A stretch of DNA of 64,000 bases from DASQPR01 sp963831705 (GTDB lineage: Bacteria > Actinomycetota > Actinomycetes > Mycobacteriales > Micromonosporaceae): positions 496,001 through 560,000 of the forward strand of contig CAWHRE010000010.1 in NCBI GenBank assembly GCA_963831705.1, read 5' to 3'. Below, piece after piece: positions 41,667-51,475 of this stretch. The first letter of the stretch is position 1. Each line of letters begins with the position of its first letter. The position numbers and the translations under genes are program-made. Below the pieces are notes generated by a model that saw only the letters and a program-made list of their open reading frames with translations, ran no database searches and was not told the DNA's origin.

Positions 41667-43847
41667 TCAGCCCTTTTCCAGGAACTCGGCGCGTTCCTCG
41701 TCGACCAGCGCGGCCACCGAGGCCTGCAGCGCGGGATGCCGGGCCAGTTCCGGATCCTCGTCGATGAGCTGCTCAGCCGCAGCGCGTGCCTCGGTGATCA
41801 GCTCGACGTCGCGCAGCAGCGAGAGCAGCCGGATGTGCGATCGGCGGCCGGATTGGTTCGCGCCGAGTACGTCGCCCTCGCGACGTTGCTCAAGATCGAT
41901 CTCGGCAAGACGGAAGCCGTCCAACGTGGATGCGACCGCGTCCAGCCGTTCGCGGGCCGGCGTCCCCTCGGTCGCCTCGGTGACCAGCAGACAGAGGCCG
42001 GGTGCGCTGCCTCGGCCGACCCGGCCGCGCAGCTGATGGAGTTGGGAGACGCCGAAGCGCTCAGCGTCCAGCACGATCATCACGGTCGCATTGGGTACGT
42101 CGACACCGACCTCGATTACCGTCGTCGCGACCAGGACGTCCACGTCGCCGGCCGAGAACGACCGCATGATCGCGTCTTTCTCGTCCGGCGCGAGACGTCC
42201 GTGCAGAATGCCGATCCGCAGTCCGTGCAGCGGCCCGGATTCCAGCAGCGGCGCGACTTCCATCACGGACAGCGGCGGTCGCTTCCCGTCCGCACCGTCG
42301 CCGCCGGCCTCGTCACCGTCCTCGGAACCGATCCGGGGACAGACGACGTACGCCTGGTGGCCCTTCTCGACCTCTTCGCGCAAACGACGCCACGCACGGT
42401 CGAGGAACGCGGGCTTGTCCGCTGCCGGTACCACGTGCGACGCGATCGGCGACCGCCCGCGCGGCAACTCGGCCAGGATCGACGTGTCCAGGTCGCCATA
42501 TACGGTCATCGCGACCGTACGAGGAATCGGCGTCGCGGTCATCACGAGTACATGCGGCGGCACGTCGGCCTTCGCGCGCAGCGCGTCCCGCTGCTCGACA
42601 CCGAACCGGTGCTGTTCGTCGACCACTACCAGCCCGAGGTCGTGGAAGTCGACGCCTTCGTAGAGCAGCGCGTGCGTCCCAATCACGATGCCGGCTCGAC
42701 CGCTCACGAGTTCCGCCAGCACGTCACGGCGGGCCGCGGTGCCGAGCGATCCGGTCAGGAGCGCGACGCTGGTGCCGTTCGCGTCGCCATCCAGTTCCCC
42801 GGCTCGGCCCATCGCACCGAGCATCGATGCGACGCTGCGGAAATGCTGCGTCGCGAGTACTTCGGTCGGCGCCAGCAACGCGGCCTGCCCACCGGCATCG
42901 ACGACCTGCAGCATCGCCCGTACGGCACAGAGTGTCTTGCCGGAGCCGACCTCACCCTGCAGCAGCCGATGCATCGGGCTGGTCCGGGCCAGATCGCTCG
43001 CGATCTCCGCGCCGACCGCGAGTTGGCCGCCGGTCAGCTCGTACGGCAGAACCGCATCGAACGCGTCCAGGATGCCGCCCGCCCGGCGTGGCCGCGGTCG
43101 CGCCGGTGACGCGGCCGCCCGACGTTTGCGCTGGACCAGCGTGAGCTGAACGGCGAATGCCTCGTCCCATTTCAAGCGCTTCTTGGCGGCGCCGAGCATC
43201 TCCCAGCTGTCCGGCCGGTGGATCTGGCGGAGCGCATCGACAAGCCGCATCAGACCGCGCTCGGCCCGGATCGGATCGGTCAGCGGATCCTCGGGCGGGA
43301 TGAACATGTCCAGCGCGACTCGTACGCAGTTGCCGATCGTCCAGGTCGGCACTTTCGCGGCAGACGGATAGACCGGGATGATCGCACCGGCGAACTCCTC
43401 GATCCCGCTCTCGGACGGATCGTCGAGCATCACGTATTCCGGGAACGTCAGTTGCCGCGTACCCCGGAAGTCCGAGACCTTTCCGGCGAACATCCCCCAA
43501 CGCCCCGGCACGAGATCCTTCTCCCGCCAGATGTTGCGCCGACCGAAATACGTCAGCGTCAGCAGGCCGCCGGACGCGTCGCCGACGGTCGCCTGCAGCA
43601 TCTTGTCGCTGCCGCGCATCGGTCGCACGACCGCGCCCCGGACCTGGGCGAGCACCGTGACCTGCTCGCCGACCTCGAGCGTACGGATTTCGGTGTGTTT
43701 GCCGCGCTCGTCGTACCGGCGGGGGAAGTGGTAGATAAGGTCCCCGACGGTATGGAGATCCAGATGTGTCGCCAGTGCCTTCGCCGCATTCCCCCCGACC
43801 GCCTTGGAAAGCGGCGCCGACATCTCAAGTCCCACACCGGTACTCAC
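41667..43847 (-). CDS. recG: ATP-dependent DNA helicase RecG
   Basis: A 726-residue RecG that remodels stalled forks and Holliday junctions. An N-terminal wedge/OB domain (VLAQVRGAVVRPMRGSDKML) precedes the SF2 helicase core: LLQGEVGSGKTLCAVRAML, the DEQH box VVVDEQHRFGVEQRDAL, MTATPIPRTVAM and the motif VI region QLHQLRGRVGRGSAPGLC. GTG at 43847 follows the DAK-gene stop (43850) by two bases; the ATG at 43823 (MSAPLSKAVGGN) is equally possible. Confidence 0.96.
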   Translation of the reverse strand: MSTGVGLEMSAPLSKAVGGNAAKALATHLDLHTVGDLIYHFPRRYDERGKHTEIRTLEVGEQVTVLAQVRGAVVRPMRGSDKMLQATVGDASGGLLTLTYFGRRNIWREKDLVPGRWGMFAGKVSDFRGTRQLTFPEYVMLDDPSESGIEEFAGAIIPVYPSAAKVPTWTIGNCVRVALDMFIPPEDPLTDPIRAERGLMRLVDALRQIHRPDSWEMLGAAKKRLKWDEAFAVQLTLVQRKRRAAASPARPRPRRAGGILDAFDAVLPYELTGGQLAVGAEIASDLARTSPMHRLLQGEVGSGKTLCAVRAMLQVVDAGGQAALLAPTEVLATQHFRSVASMLGAMGRAGELDGDANGTSVALLTGSLGTAARRDVLAELVSGRAGIVIGTHALLYEGVDFHDLGLVVVDEQHRFGVEQRDALRAKADVPPHVLVMTATPIPRTVAMTVYGDLDTSILAELPRGRSPIASHVVPAADKPAFLDRAWRRLREEVEKGHQAYVVCPRIGSEDGDEAGGDGADGKRPPLSVMEVAPLLESGPLHGLRIGILHGRLAPDEKDAIMRSFSAGDVDVLVATTVIEVGVDVPNATVMIVLDAERFGVSQLHQLRGRVGRGSAPGLCLLVTEATEGTPARERLDAVASTLDGFRLAEIDLEQRREGDVLGANQSGRRSHIRLLSLLRDVELITEARAAAEQLIDEDPELARHPALQASVAALVDEERAEFLEKG

Positions 43848-43849
43848 GC

Positions 43850-45601
43850 TTATTCGATCCCCACCAGCAACGGATAGTTCGGCTGACCTCCGTCGTACAC
43901 CTGCGCCTCCACGAACGGCCACCGCTCCGCGAGGTGTGCCTGCAACTCGGCGGCGAGGTCGGCCGGTGCATCCGCGCCGAGCATCAGCGTGACCAATTCA
44001 CCACCACCGGCCAGCAGCCGATCGAGCAGGTCGCGGCAGGTGGCGTGGAGGTCGGCGCCGATCAGATTCACCTCGCCCTCGACCAGCGCGAGGACGTCGC
44101 CCGGCTGGCACCGGCCGGCCACCGTCAGCGCCTCCCGGCTGGCGTGGGTGACCTCGGCAAAACGGCAAGCACCGGCGGCTTCGGCCATCGCGATCACGTC
44201 GTCGTCGAACCGGCGACCGGCATCGCGTACGGCCAGCGCGGCCAGAGCTTGAACCGGCGAACGGGTCGGCACGATCGAAGCCCGGATACCCTCGGTTCGC
44301 GCCTCCGCGGCCGCAGCCGCAGCCGTGCCCTGGGTGCTCGCGACATCCGGCAGGATCACCACCCGGGTTGCGCCGGTCGAACGGATGACCTCCAGGATTT
44401 CGGCGGTCGACGGGTTGGGCCCGAGCACGATCGCCGCGCCCTCGGCCTCGAACAGCGCGGCCAGTCCGGCGCCGGACGCGACCACGACCGTGGCACGCGG
44501 CGCGTGCGGCCGGAAACCCGCGGTGTCCGACATGACATCCGAAATCACCTCGGATTCCGTGACATCGGACCCGGCCACGTCGGGCTCGGTCACGATGACG
44601 GCCGGCTCGAACAGCGTCGGCCGATCGGCGTGATCATCAAGATCGGTCCGGTCGGCAGTCTGGTCCGCGATCTGATCGGCAAATCTGGTCACCGAGATCC
44701 GGTGCGGGCGGCCCACCTCGACGGCCGCTTCGATCGCCGCGCCGACGTCGTTCACATGTACATGGACGTTCCACGTCGGCACCGGCTGCCCGACGGCGTC
44801 CATTCCGCCGACGAGACCCGCACCGACCACGACCAGTGAGTCCCCCAGCAACGAGAGTTTGGCCTTCAAATCGTCGACCGCGGGTGCGTGCGCGTCGAGC
44901 AGGTGCTGGACCTCGTACGCGTACGCGGAGGAGCCGGTCTCGCGGACCACGGCGCGATCCTCTTTCACGCGGGGTGCGGGCGCATCCGGCGCTGCTTCCC
45001 CGGTGATCACTTCGACCAGCGCGTCGAGCAGCACCACCAAGCCCCGGCCGCCCGCGTCGACGACGCCAGCCCGGGCGAGTTGGGGAAGCTGCTGGGGCGT
45101 ACGGGCGAGTGCGGCGGCCGCACCGGACGCGGCAGCGCGAGCTACCCGGACGAGTTCGTCGGAGTCGGTGGCGCCGGCCGAGCGGGCCGCCGCGCGTGCC
45201 ACCGACAGCATCGTGCCCTCAACCGGCTCGGCCACCGACCGGTACGCAGCATCGGCGGCATCGGATAACGCGCTGGCCAGCGAGCGCCCGGTCACCGTCG
45301 CCAGGCTGAACGCGCCGGCCAGGCCGGCCAGAAGCTGAGAAATGATCACACCGGAGTTGCCGCGCGCTCCGAGCAGCGCGCCGCGTGCGAACGCGAGCAT
45401 CGTCTCCGGCAGGTCCACCGCGGATGAATCGGCCAATTGCTGTTGAGCGGCCGAGAACGTCAGGACCAGATTGGTTCCGGTATCTCCGTCCGGCACCGGA
45501 AACACGTTGAGATCGTCGATCTCGCTCTGATGGCGGCGAAGACCCGCCAGACCGGCCGCACACCACCGGCGGATAGCCTCGGCGTCCAGACAGTCCAGCA
45601 C
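43850..45601 (-). CDS. DAK-domain protein (YloV/FakA-like kinase)
   Basis: A 583-residue protein with an N-terminal DhaL/DAK2 domain (about 1-200) followed by a FakA-type middle and C-terminal region. ATP-site motifs are FPVPDGDTGTNLVLTF and LGARGNSGVIISQLLAGLAG. FakA phosphorylates fatty acids bound to FakB in Firmicutes; the actinobacterial role is unproven and no fakB is nearby. Located directly upstream of recG and divergent from rpmB, its usual place. A residue stretch near 310-350 is rich in Asp, Thr and Val (TDRTDLDDHAD, VTEPDVAGSDVTESEV), an insertion of uncertain meaning. Confidence 0.9.
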   Translation of the reverse strand: MLDCLDAEAIRRWCAAGLAGLRRHQSEIDDLNVFPVPDGDTGTNLVLTFSAAQQQLADSSAVDLPETMLAFARGALLGARGNSGVIISQLLAGLAGAFSLATVTGRSLASALSDAADAAYRSVAEPVEGTMLSVARAAARSAGATDSDELVRVARAAASGAAAALARTPQQLPQLARAGVVDAGGRGLVVLLDALVEVITGEAAPDAPAPRVKEDRAVVRETGSSAYAYEVQHLLDAHAPAVDDLKAKLSLLGDSLVVVGAGLVGGMDAVGQPVPTWNVHVHVNDVGAAIEAAVEVGRPHRISVTRFADQIADQTADRTDLDDHADRPTLFEPAVIVTEPDVAGSDVTESEVISDVMSDTAGFRPHAPRATVVVASGAGLAALFEAEGAAIVLGPNPSTAEILEVIRSTGATRVVILPDVASTQGTAAAAAAEARTEGIRASIVPTRSPVQALAALAVRDAGRRFDDDVIAMAEAAGACRFAEVTHASREALTVAGRCQPGDVLALVEGEVNLIGADLHATCRDLLDRLLAGGGELVTLMLGADAPADLAAELQAHLAERWPFVEAQVYDGGQPNYPLLVGIE

Positions 45602-45794
45602 GAAGCGTTAGCCTACTGGTGTGCGATGACGGAACGCATCGCACGGCGCCGCGAGGTTGCCCTCGGGATGCGATTGGCCCGGTCGGCGCCGCATCGGGTA
45701 CTCTGGTCTGCTGGCGGCCGAGGTCGCCCAATCATCTTGATCCACAATCGCTGAACACATTCACCGAACGCATCCACCGAACCAGGAGATACCC

Positions 45795-45995
45795 GTGGCC
45801 GCCGTCTGCGACATCTGCAACAAGAAGCCGGGCTTCGGCCACAACGTCTCCTTCTCGCACCGCCGGACGAACCGTCGCTTCAACCCGAACATCCAGACCG
45901 TCCGCGTCGCTGCCGGTGGCGGCAACACCAAGCGCGTCCAGGCCTGCACGTCCTGCATCAAGGCCGGCAAGGTCGTCCGCGCGGCGAAGCCGTAA
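45795..45995 (+). CDS. rpmB: 50S ribosomal protein L28
   Basis: A 66-residue L28. The zinc-type form is present with two Cys pairs: AVCDICNKKPGFGHNVSFSH and ACTSCIKAGK. GTG at 45795 is preceded by AGGAG at seven bases. It is divergent from the DAK gene and ends in a strong hairpin shared with the convergent NUDIX gene. The 193-base upstream gap should hold promoters for both directions. Confidence 0.97.
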   Translation: MAAVCDICNKKPGFGHNVSFSHRRTNRRFNPNIQTVRVAAGGGNTKRVQACTSCIKAGKVVRAAKP

Positions 45996-46008
45996 ATCCA
46001 AGCCAGCT

Positions 46009-46043
46009 TTTCAGGCCACGACCGTTTGGTTCGTGGCCTGAAA
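46009..46043. terminator. Bidirectional terminator overlapping the NUDIX stop codon
   Basis: A 13-bp perfect stem (TTTCAGGCCACGA at 46009-46021, complement at 46031-46043) with a 9-base loop CCGTTTGGT, flanked by TTTT and AAAG tracts. It lies 14 bases after rpmB. On the minus strand its sequence also encodes the last ten or so residues and the stop of the NUDIX protein (stop at 46011-46013). Confidence 0.85.
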
Positions 46044-46508
46044 GCTTTCAAGATCTTTAAGAGTACGCACAACCGACCCGCTCAACTGCTCCGGGAACGC
46101 GTCCACCGGGTAGAACGCGGCATCCGTGGTCTCATCCGTCACTCGGACCAGGTCGCCCTCGTACGCGTCGACCCGGAACACCACGCTGATGAACTGATAC
46201 CGGTGGCCGTACATATTCGGCGTGTTGATGAACTCCACGTTCGAATGGATCCCGATCAGCGTGAGAGCGGTCGCGGTCAGCCCGGTCTCTTCCCAGACCT
46301 CGCGCGCTGCACACTCGGCGATCGTCTCGCCCAGCTCCATCGTGCCGGCCGGAAACGCCCAGATCCCGTTGTCGGACCGCTTGATCAACAACACCCGGCC
46401 GTCGGCATCTCGCAGCACACACCGCGCGCCGATCGCGATCAGCTGGCGATCACTACCGGCCAGCGTTCGCAGCCCGCCCAGATACGACTCTTCCCATGAC
46501 AGACCCAT
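46011..46508 (-). CDS. NUDIX hydrolase
   Basis: A 165-residue NUDIX protein. The Nudix box reads GTMELGETIAECAAREVWEETGL, with all catalytic Glu residues (GX5EX7REUXEEXGU). MGLSWEESYLGGLRTLAGSD is the preferred N terminus (ATG at 46508); the frame extends further but upstream residues are Arg-rich noise. Substrate unknown. Its final codons form the rpmB terminator hairpin. Confidence 0.88.
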   Translation of the reverse strand: MGLSWEESYLGGLRTLAGSDRQLIAIGARCVLRDADGRVLLIKRSDNGIWAFPAGTMELGETIAECAAREVWEETGLTATALTLIGIHSNVEFINTPNMYGHRYQFISVVFRVDAYEGDLVRVTDETTDAAFYPVDAFPEQLSGSVVRTLKDLESFQATNQTVVA

Positions 46509-46555
46509 GCCCGACAGTCTGCCGTACTCAAGATCGGGCGCGCCACGCCTCGCGG

Positions 46556-47023
46556 TTAGAGGTCGCGGCCGAATGACAGCACGTCGGGCGCGTCGCGATA
46601 GTGACCGAAATCCGCGATCCGCCCGTAGCCGTGTGATTCGTACAGCGCGACCGCCTCGGGCTGGCGCGCGCCGCATTCGAGGATGATGCGCGTACGCCCG
46701 GCTTCCCGAGCAGCGTCCTCGACGGCAGCCAGGAGCGCTGATGCCAGACCGGTCCGCCGGGCCTCCGGAGCGACGTACAGCCGCTTGAGCTCGGCGACGT
46801 CATCCGAGTCGTCGTGGCTGCGCCACCCGGCGCACCCGACCGCGACGCCGGCCCGCCAAGCGATCAGGAACAGGCCGGCGGGCGGATCGAACTCAACGGA
46901 CTCGACCGGCGTCTCGTCGCCACCGCCGCCGTAGCGAGCACCGAGGTCGGCCATGGCGGCGGCGACCAGGGCTCGCGCGGTGGGTGCGCCGTAGCGCGAC
47001 GGTCGGATGTCAATGTCGGTCAC
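46556..47023 (-). CDS. GNAT family N-acetyltransferase
   Basis: A 155-residue GNAT acetyltransferase. The acetyl-CoA-binding motif A reads ELKRLYVAPEARRTGLASALLAAVE, preceded by GLFLIAWRAGVAVGCAGWR and followed by ILECGARQPEAVALYESHGY, the usual motif B. GTG at 47023 gives VTDIDIRPSRYG; longer frames are unlikely. It lies between thiL and the NUDIX gene. Substrate unknown. Confidence 0.87.
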   Translation of the reverse strand: MTDIDIRPSRYGAPTARALVAAAMADLGARYGGGGDETPVESVEFDPPAGLFLIAWRAGVAVGCAGWRSHDDSDDVAELKRLYVAPEARRTGLASALLAAVEDAAREAGRTRIILECGARQPEAVALYESHGYGRIADFGHYRDAPDVLSFGRDL

Positions 47024-47093
47024 AAGTTCGCAGACTATCTGGTCAGACCGCATATGCGAAGACTTCTCAGGATGGCCCGCAACACGTTCGCAA

Positions 47094-48041
47094 TCATGCG
47101 AGACGGAAGTGGTCCCAGCCCGTAGGCCCTCCTTCATATGCTTTGCCATTCACCGTCACACCGGAACCGTCCGCAACGCGCCCGATCACGCGCCATTCGT
47201 CAGTAAGCGTCGAGCCGGGCGGGAACGTCGCGACCAACGCGTGGTCATCGCCGCCGGCCAGGATCCACGTGTACGGATCGACGGTCAGCGCAGCCGAAAC
47301 GTCCCGCAGCGACGGCGGCACATCGATCCGCGAAGTCTCCAGGTCGATGCCGACGCCGCTGGCCGTCGCGACGTGGCCGAGGTCGGCGAGCAGCCCATCA
47401 GAGACGTCGATCATCGAGGTCGCGCCCATCCGAGCGGCGGCGGGACCGGCACCGTACGGGACGGTCGGTCGCCGGTACGCCTCGACCAGCTTCGCCGGCG
47501 ACCGGAAGCCGCGGCTCAGTACGGTCAGGCCGGCCGCCGCCATCCCGAGTTGCCCGGCGACCGCGACGATGTCGCCCGGCTTGGCGCCGTTCCGGCGTAC
47601 CGGGTCGGCGCCCCGCAGATCGCCGAGTGCGGTCACGGCGATCGTCAAGGTCGGGCTCGCCGAGATATCGCCACCGACTACGCTCGCGCCGGCCAGGGCA
47701 GCTTCGGCACCCAGACCGTCGGCGAGCTGTTCGGCCCACGAGACGTCGAGATCAGGCGGCGTACACAGCGCGACAAGCAAAGCTGTCGGTACCGCGCCCA
47801 TTGCCGCGATGTCGGCGAGGTTCGCGGCCGCGGCCCGGTGACCGACATCCGTCGCGGACGACCAGTCGCATCGAAAATGACGGCCCTCGACGAGCACATC
47901 TGTCGAAGCGACGACACGACCGTCACTCGCCGTCACGATCGCGGCGTCGTCGCCGGGACCGAGCAACACCGTGGGCCCGGTGCCGAGTCGTGCCGTTATC
48001 CGTGCTATCAAACCGAATTCACCGGCTTCGGCAATACTCAC
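47094..48041 (-). CDS. thiL: Thiamine-monophosphate kinase
   Basis: A 315-residue ThiL, the last step of thiamine diphosphate synthesis. Family motifs: EFGLIARITARLG at the start, LLGPGDDAAIV, STDVLVEGRHFRCDWSSATD, AANLADIAAMGA, and IDVSDGLLADLGHVA. GTG at 48041 (VSIAEAGEFGLI) gives the standard length; a start at 48113 is open but adds 24 residues. Divergent from the Lrp-type gene, as in other actinobacteria. Confidence 0.94.
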   Translation of the reverse strand: MSIAEAGEFGLIARITARLGTGPTVLLGPGDDAAIVTASDGRVVASTDVLVEGRHFRCDWSSATDVGHRAAAANLADIAAMGAVPTALLVALCTPPDLDVSWAEQLADGLGAEAALAGASVVGGDISASPTLTIAVTALGDLRGADPVRRNGAKPGDIVAVAGQLGMAAAGLTVLSRGFRSPAKLVEAYRRPTVPYGAGPAAARMGATSMIDVSDGLLADLGHVATASGVGIDLETSRIDVPPSLRDVSAALTVDPYTWILAGGDDHALVATFPPGSTLTDEWRVIGRVADGSGVTVNGKAYEGGPTGWDHFRLA

Positions 48042-48207
48042 GATCAGGTCTCCCGCCTCTTCGCACGCCGATCGCACCGCAATGAGGGCGGTGCCGGACG
48101 CGTGGACATGCACTACAGCGAGTTATCGGCTGATGCCGCTGACCTCGCTGCCATCCCCATACGGTAGTTTTCACCGGACTGGACGGTCGTTCGATGGGAG
48201 GCGTGTC

Positions 48208-48441
48208 GTGGTTCAGGCGTACATCCTTATTCAAACGGAGGTCGGCCGCGCCCGTGACGTCGCCGCGGCGATCGACGGTGTCAACGGCATCGTGCGCGTC
48301 GACGCCGTGACCGGCCCGTACGACGTGGTCGTGCTCGCCGAGTCCACGAACGTCGACGAACTCGGCAAGATGATCGTCACCGCGGTACAGATGGTGCCCG
48401 GCATCACGCGTACGCTCACGTGCTCCGTGGTTCACCTGTAG
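48208..48441 (+). CDS. Stand-alone Lrp/AsnC ligand-binding (RAM) domain protein
   Basis: A 77-residue protein that is only the RAM/ligand-binding half of Lrp/AsnC regulators: VQAYILIQTEVGRARDVAAA, GPYDVVVLAESTNVDELGKM, ending TRTLTCSVVHL. It has no DNA-binding helix-turn-helix, so it may sense amino acids or modulate partner proteins by mixed oligomers. GTG at 48208 is preceded by GGGAGG. It is conserved at this place beside thiL and the DUF3515 gene. Confidence 0.88.
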   Translation: MVQAYILIQTEVGRARDVAAAIDGVNGIVRVDAVTGPYDVVVLAESTNVDELGKMIVTAVQMVPGITRTLTCSVVHL

Positions 48442-48448
48442 GCCCACC

Positions 48449-49015
48449 ATGAGCGATCCCACTAGCAGAAGCGCGGCGAAGCTCTCCGCTCTCGTCGCGG
48501 TCCCGATCGCGCTGATCGTGGGCGCCGTGGTCTTCTTCTCGTTCCACGGCCGCGTCGTGAACGCTGCCGCGCACCCGACGGTGGCACCGACCGCGCTCTC
48601 CACGACCGACAGCGCGCCGGTGCCGATGACCGCGCCGAGCCTGTCACCGACGGATGCGCTGGCCTGCGGCAGCTTCATCGGACAGCTTCCGGAGAAACTG
48701 CAGAATCTGCAGCAGCGGCACATCACGGCCGGCGTCCAGCAGAATGCGGCGTTCGGTGATCCGGCGATCACGGTTGCCTGCGGTGGGCCTCAGCCGAAGG
48801 TGGGCCAGACCGACGACGTGTTCAACGCGTCCGGTGTCTGCTGGATCGCGCGGACCGAAGCGAACGCGACCGTGCTCACCACGGTCGACCGGGCGACGCC
48901 GGTGACGCTGACCGTGCCCAACAGCTACGGCGGAGGGCAGCTCCAATGGGCATCCGCGTTCTGGAAGCCGATCGAAGCCGCCCTGCCGAGCATCACGGTG
49001 TCCTACAACTGCTGA
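48449..49015 (+). CDS. DUF3515 family membrane-anchored protein
   Basis: A 188-residue DUF3515 protein of actinobacteria. One N-terminal transmembrane helix (LSALVAVPIALIVGAVVFFS) is followed by a Thr/Pro-rich stretch and an extracellular domain with conserved Cys residues (ACGSFIGQLPEKL, TVACGGPQP, GVCWIARTE, SYNC) that probably form two disulfides. Function unknown. It follows the Lrp-type gene by seven bases and is convergent with ddl, three bases away. Confidence 0.9.
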   Translation: MSDPTSRSAAKLSALVAVPIALIVGAVVFFSFHGRVVNAAAHPTVAPTALSTTDSAPVPMTAPSLSPTDALACGSFIGQLPEKLQNLQQRHITAGVQQNAAFGDPAITVACGGPQPKVGQTDDVFNASGVCWIARTEANATVLTTVDRATPVTLTVPNSYGGGQLQWASAFWKPIEAALPSITVSYNC

Positions 49016-49018
49016 TCG

Positions 49019-50122
<1,104 letters not shown>

Positions 50123-50248
50123 AACAAGGCCCTCTCCATGGCTCCGGGGTCTTGGGGAGACCTTACTCTGCGTGATCCAGACGCGGTGGCCGACTAGGTG
50201 ATCAGGCGCTCAGGGCAATGCATGGAAATGCCCGGTATCCTTCCGCGC

Positions 50249-51475
50249 GTGACGAACTCACCGCTGATCGACAGTCTGATCGCCGCCGTCTCCGCGAGCC
50301 CGGACGATCTGCCCCTTCGCCTGCACCTCGCGGAGCTGCTGTTGACGGCGGATCGTCGCCCGGAAGCGATCACGCATGCGGCGCAAGTTCTGGTCCGCGA
50401 TCCCGCTAACACGACGGCGCAGGCGCTGATGGCCCGGGCGATGGGTACCCCCTCGCAACCCGTCGCGGAGACGCCCGCGCCGGCGACCGGCGGCTTCGAC
50501 TGGGCCGCGATGGAGAGTGAGGTGGCCGATATCGTGCCACCCCGGTTCGCGTACGGCGACGAGGTGACCGAGCCGGTCACCGGCGAGCACGATCGCATCG
50601 TCGACGTCGAATCGTCCGGTGTCCGGATCGCTGACGTGGGCGGCATGACCGAGGTCAAGAAGCGCCTCGAACTCGCGTTCTTCGGCCCGATGCGAAACCC
50701 CGAAATGCGCAAGTTGTACGGGAAGTCGTTGCGCGGCGGCCTTCTCCTCTACGGGCCACCCGGCTGTGGCAAGACGTTCCTGGCCCGGGCGGTGGCCGGC
50801 GAACTCGGCGCGAAGTTCGTGTCGATGTCCATCGTTGACGTCTTGAACATGTGGATCGGGAGTTCCGAGCGCAACCTGCATGAGATCTTCGCGGCCGCCC
50901 GGGCCAACTCGCCCTGCGTACTGTTCCTCGACGAGCTGGACGCGCTGGGGCACAAGCGGAGCCAGATGAACTCCGCCTCGATGCGTACGCTCGGCAATCA
51001 GCTGCTCACCGAGTTGGACGGTATCGACGGCAACAACGACGGGCTGTTCGTACTGGCCGCCACGAACGCGCCCTGGGACGTGGATGCGGCCCTCCGTCGG
51101 CCCGGCCGGTTCGATCGCATGGTGCTCGTACTTCCGCCGGATCGCGACGCCCGTGGGTCGATCGTCGAATACCACCTGCGGACCCGGCCGGTCGCGGGCA
51201 TCGACATCCGCCGGATCGTCGCCGCCACCGAAGACTTCTCCGGTGCCGACCTGGCCCACCTCTGCGACACGGCGGCCGAACACGCGATGGCCGACTCGAT
51301 GTCGACCGGTACGGTCCGGATGATCGAGCAGCGCGACTTCGATACCGCTCTCCGGGAGGTACGGCCGTCCACCGGCCCATGGATGAGCACGGCCCGCAAT
51401 GTGGCGCTGTTCGGCAACGAGGGCGGTGTGTACGACGAGCTGGCCGCGTACTTGAAGAAGCGCAAGACGCCGTGA
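50249..51475 (+). CDS. AAA+ ATPase (CDC48/FtsH-like) with N-terminal TPR-like region
   Basis: A 408-residue protein. The first 70 residues look like TPR helices (LIDSLIAAVSASPDDLPLRL, LLLTADRRPEAITHAAQVLV). One AAA+ domain of the CDC48/FtsH kind follows: IADVGGMTEVKKRLELAFFG, Walker A LLYGPPGCGKTFLARAVAGE, Walker B CVLFLDELDALG, sensor 1 LAATNAPWDVD, arginine fingers in ALRRPGRFDRMV and sensor 2 FSGADLAHLCDTA. GTG at 50249 is favoured over an upstream ATG. The stop overlaps the next gene (GTGA), a TPR-membrane protein likely to be its partner. Function is unknown; no protease domain is present. Confidence 0.85.
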   Translation: MTNSPLIDSLIAAVSASPDDLPLRLHLAELLLTADRRPEAITHAAQVLVRDPANTTAQALMARAMGTPSQPVAETPAPATGGFDWAAMESEVADIVPPRFAYGDEVTEPVTGEHDRIVDVESSGVRIADVGGMTEVKKRLELAFFGPMRNPEMRKLYGKSLRGGLLLYGPPGCGKTFLARAVAGELGAKFVSMSIVDVLNMWIGSSERNLHEIFAAARANSPCVLFLDELDALGHKRSQMNSASMRTLGNQLLTELDGIDGNNDGLFVLAATNAPWDVDAALRRPGRFDRMVLVLPPDRDARGSIVEYHLRTRPVAGIDIRRIVAATEDFSGADLAHLCDTAAEHAMADSMSTGTVRMIEQRDFDTALREVRPSTGPWMSTARNVALFGNEGGVYDELAAYLKKRKTP

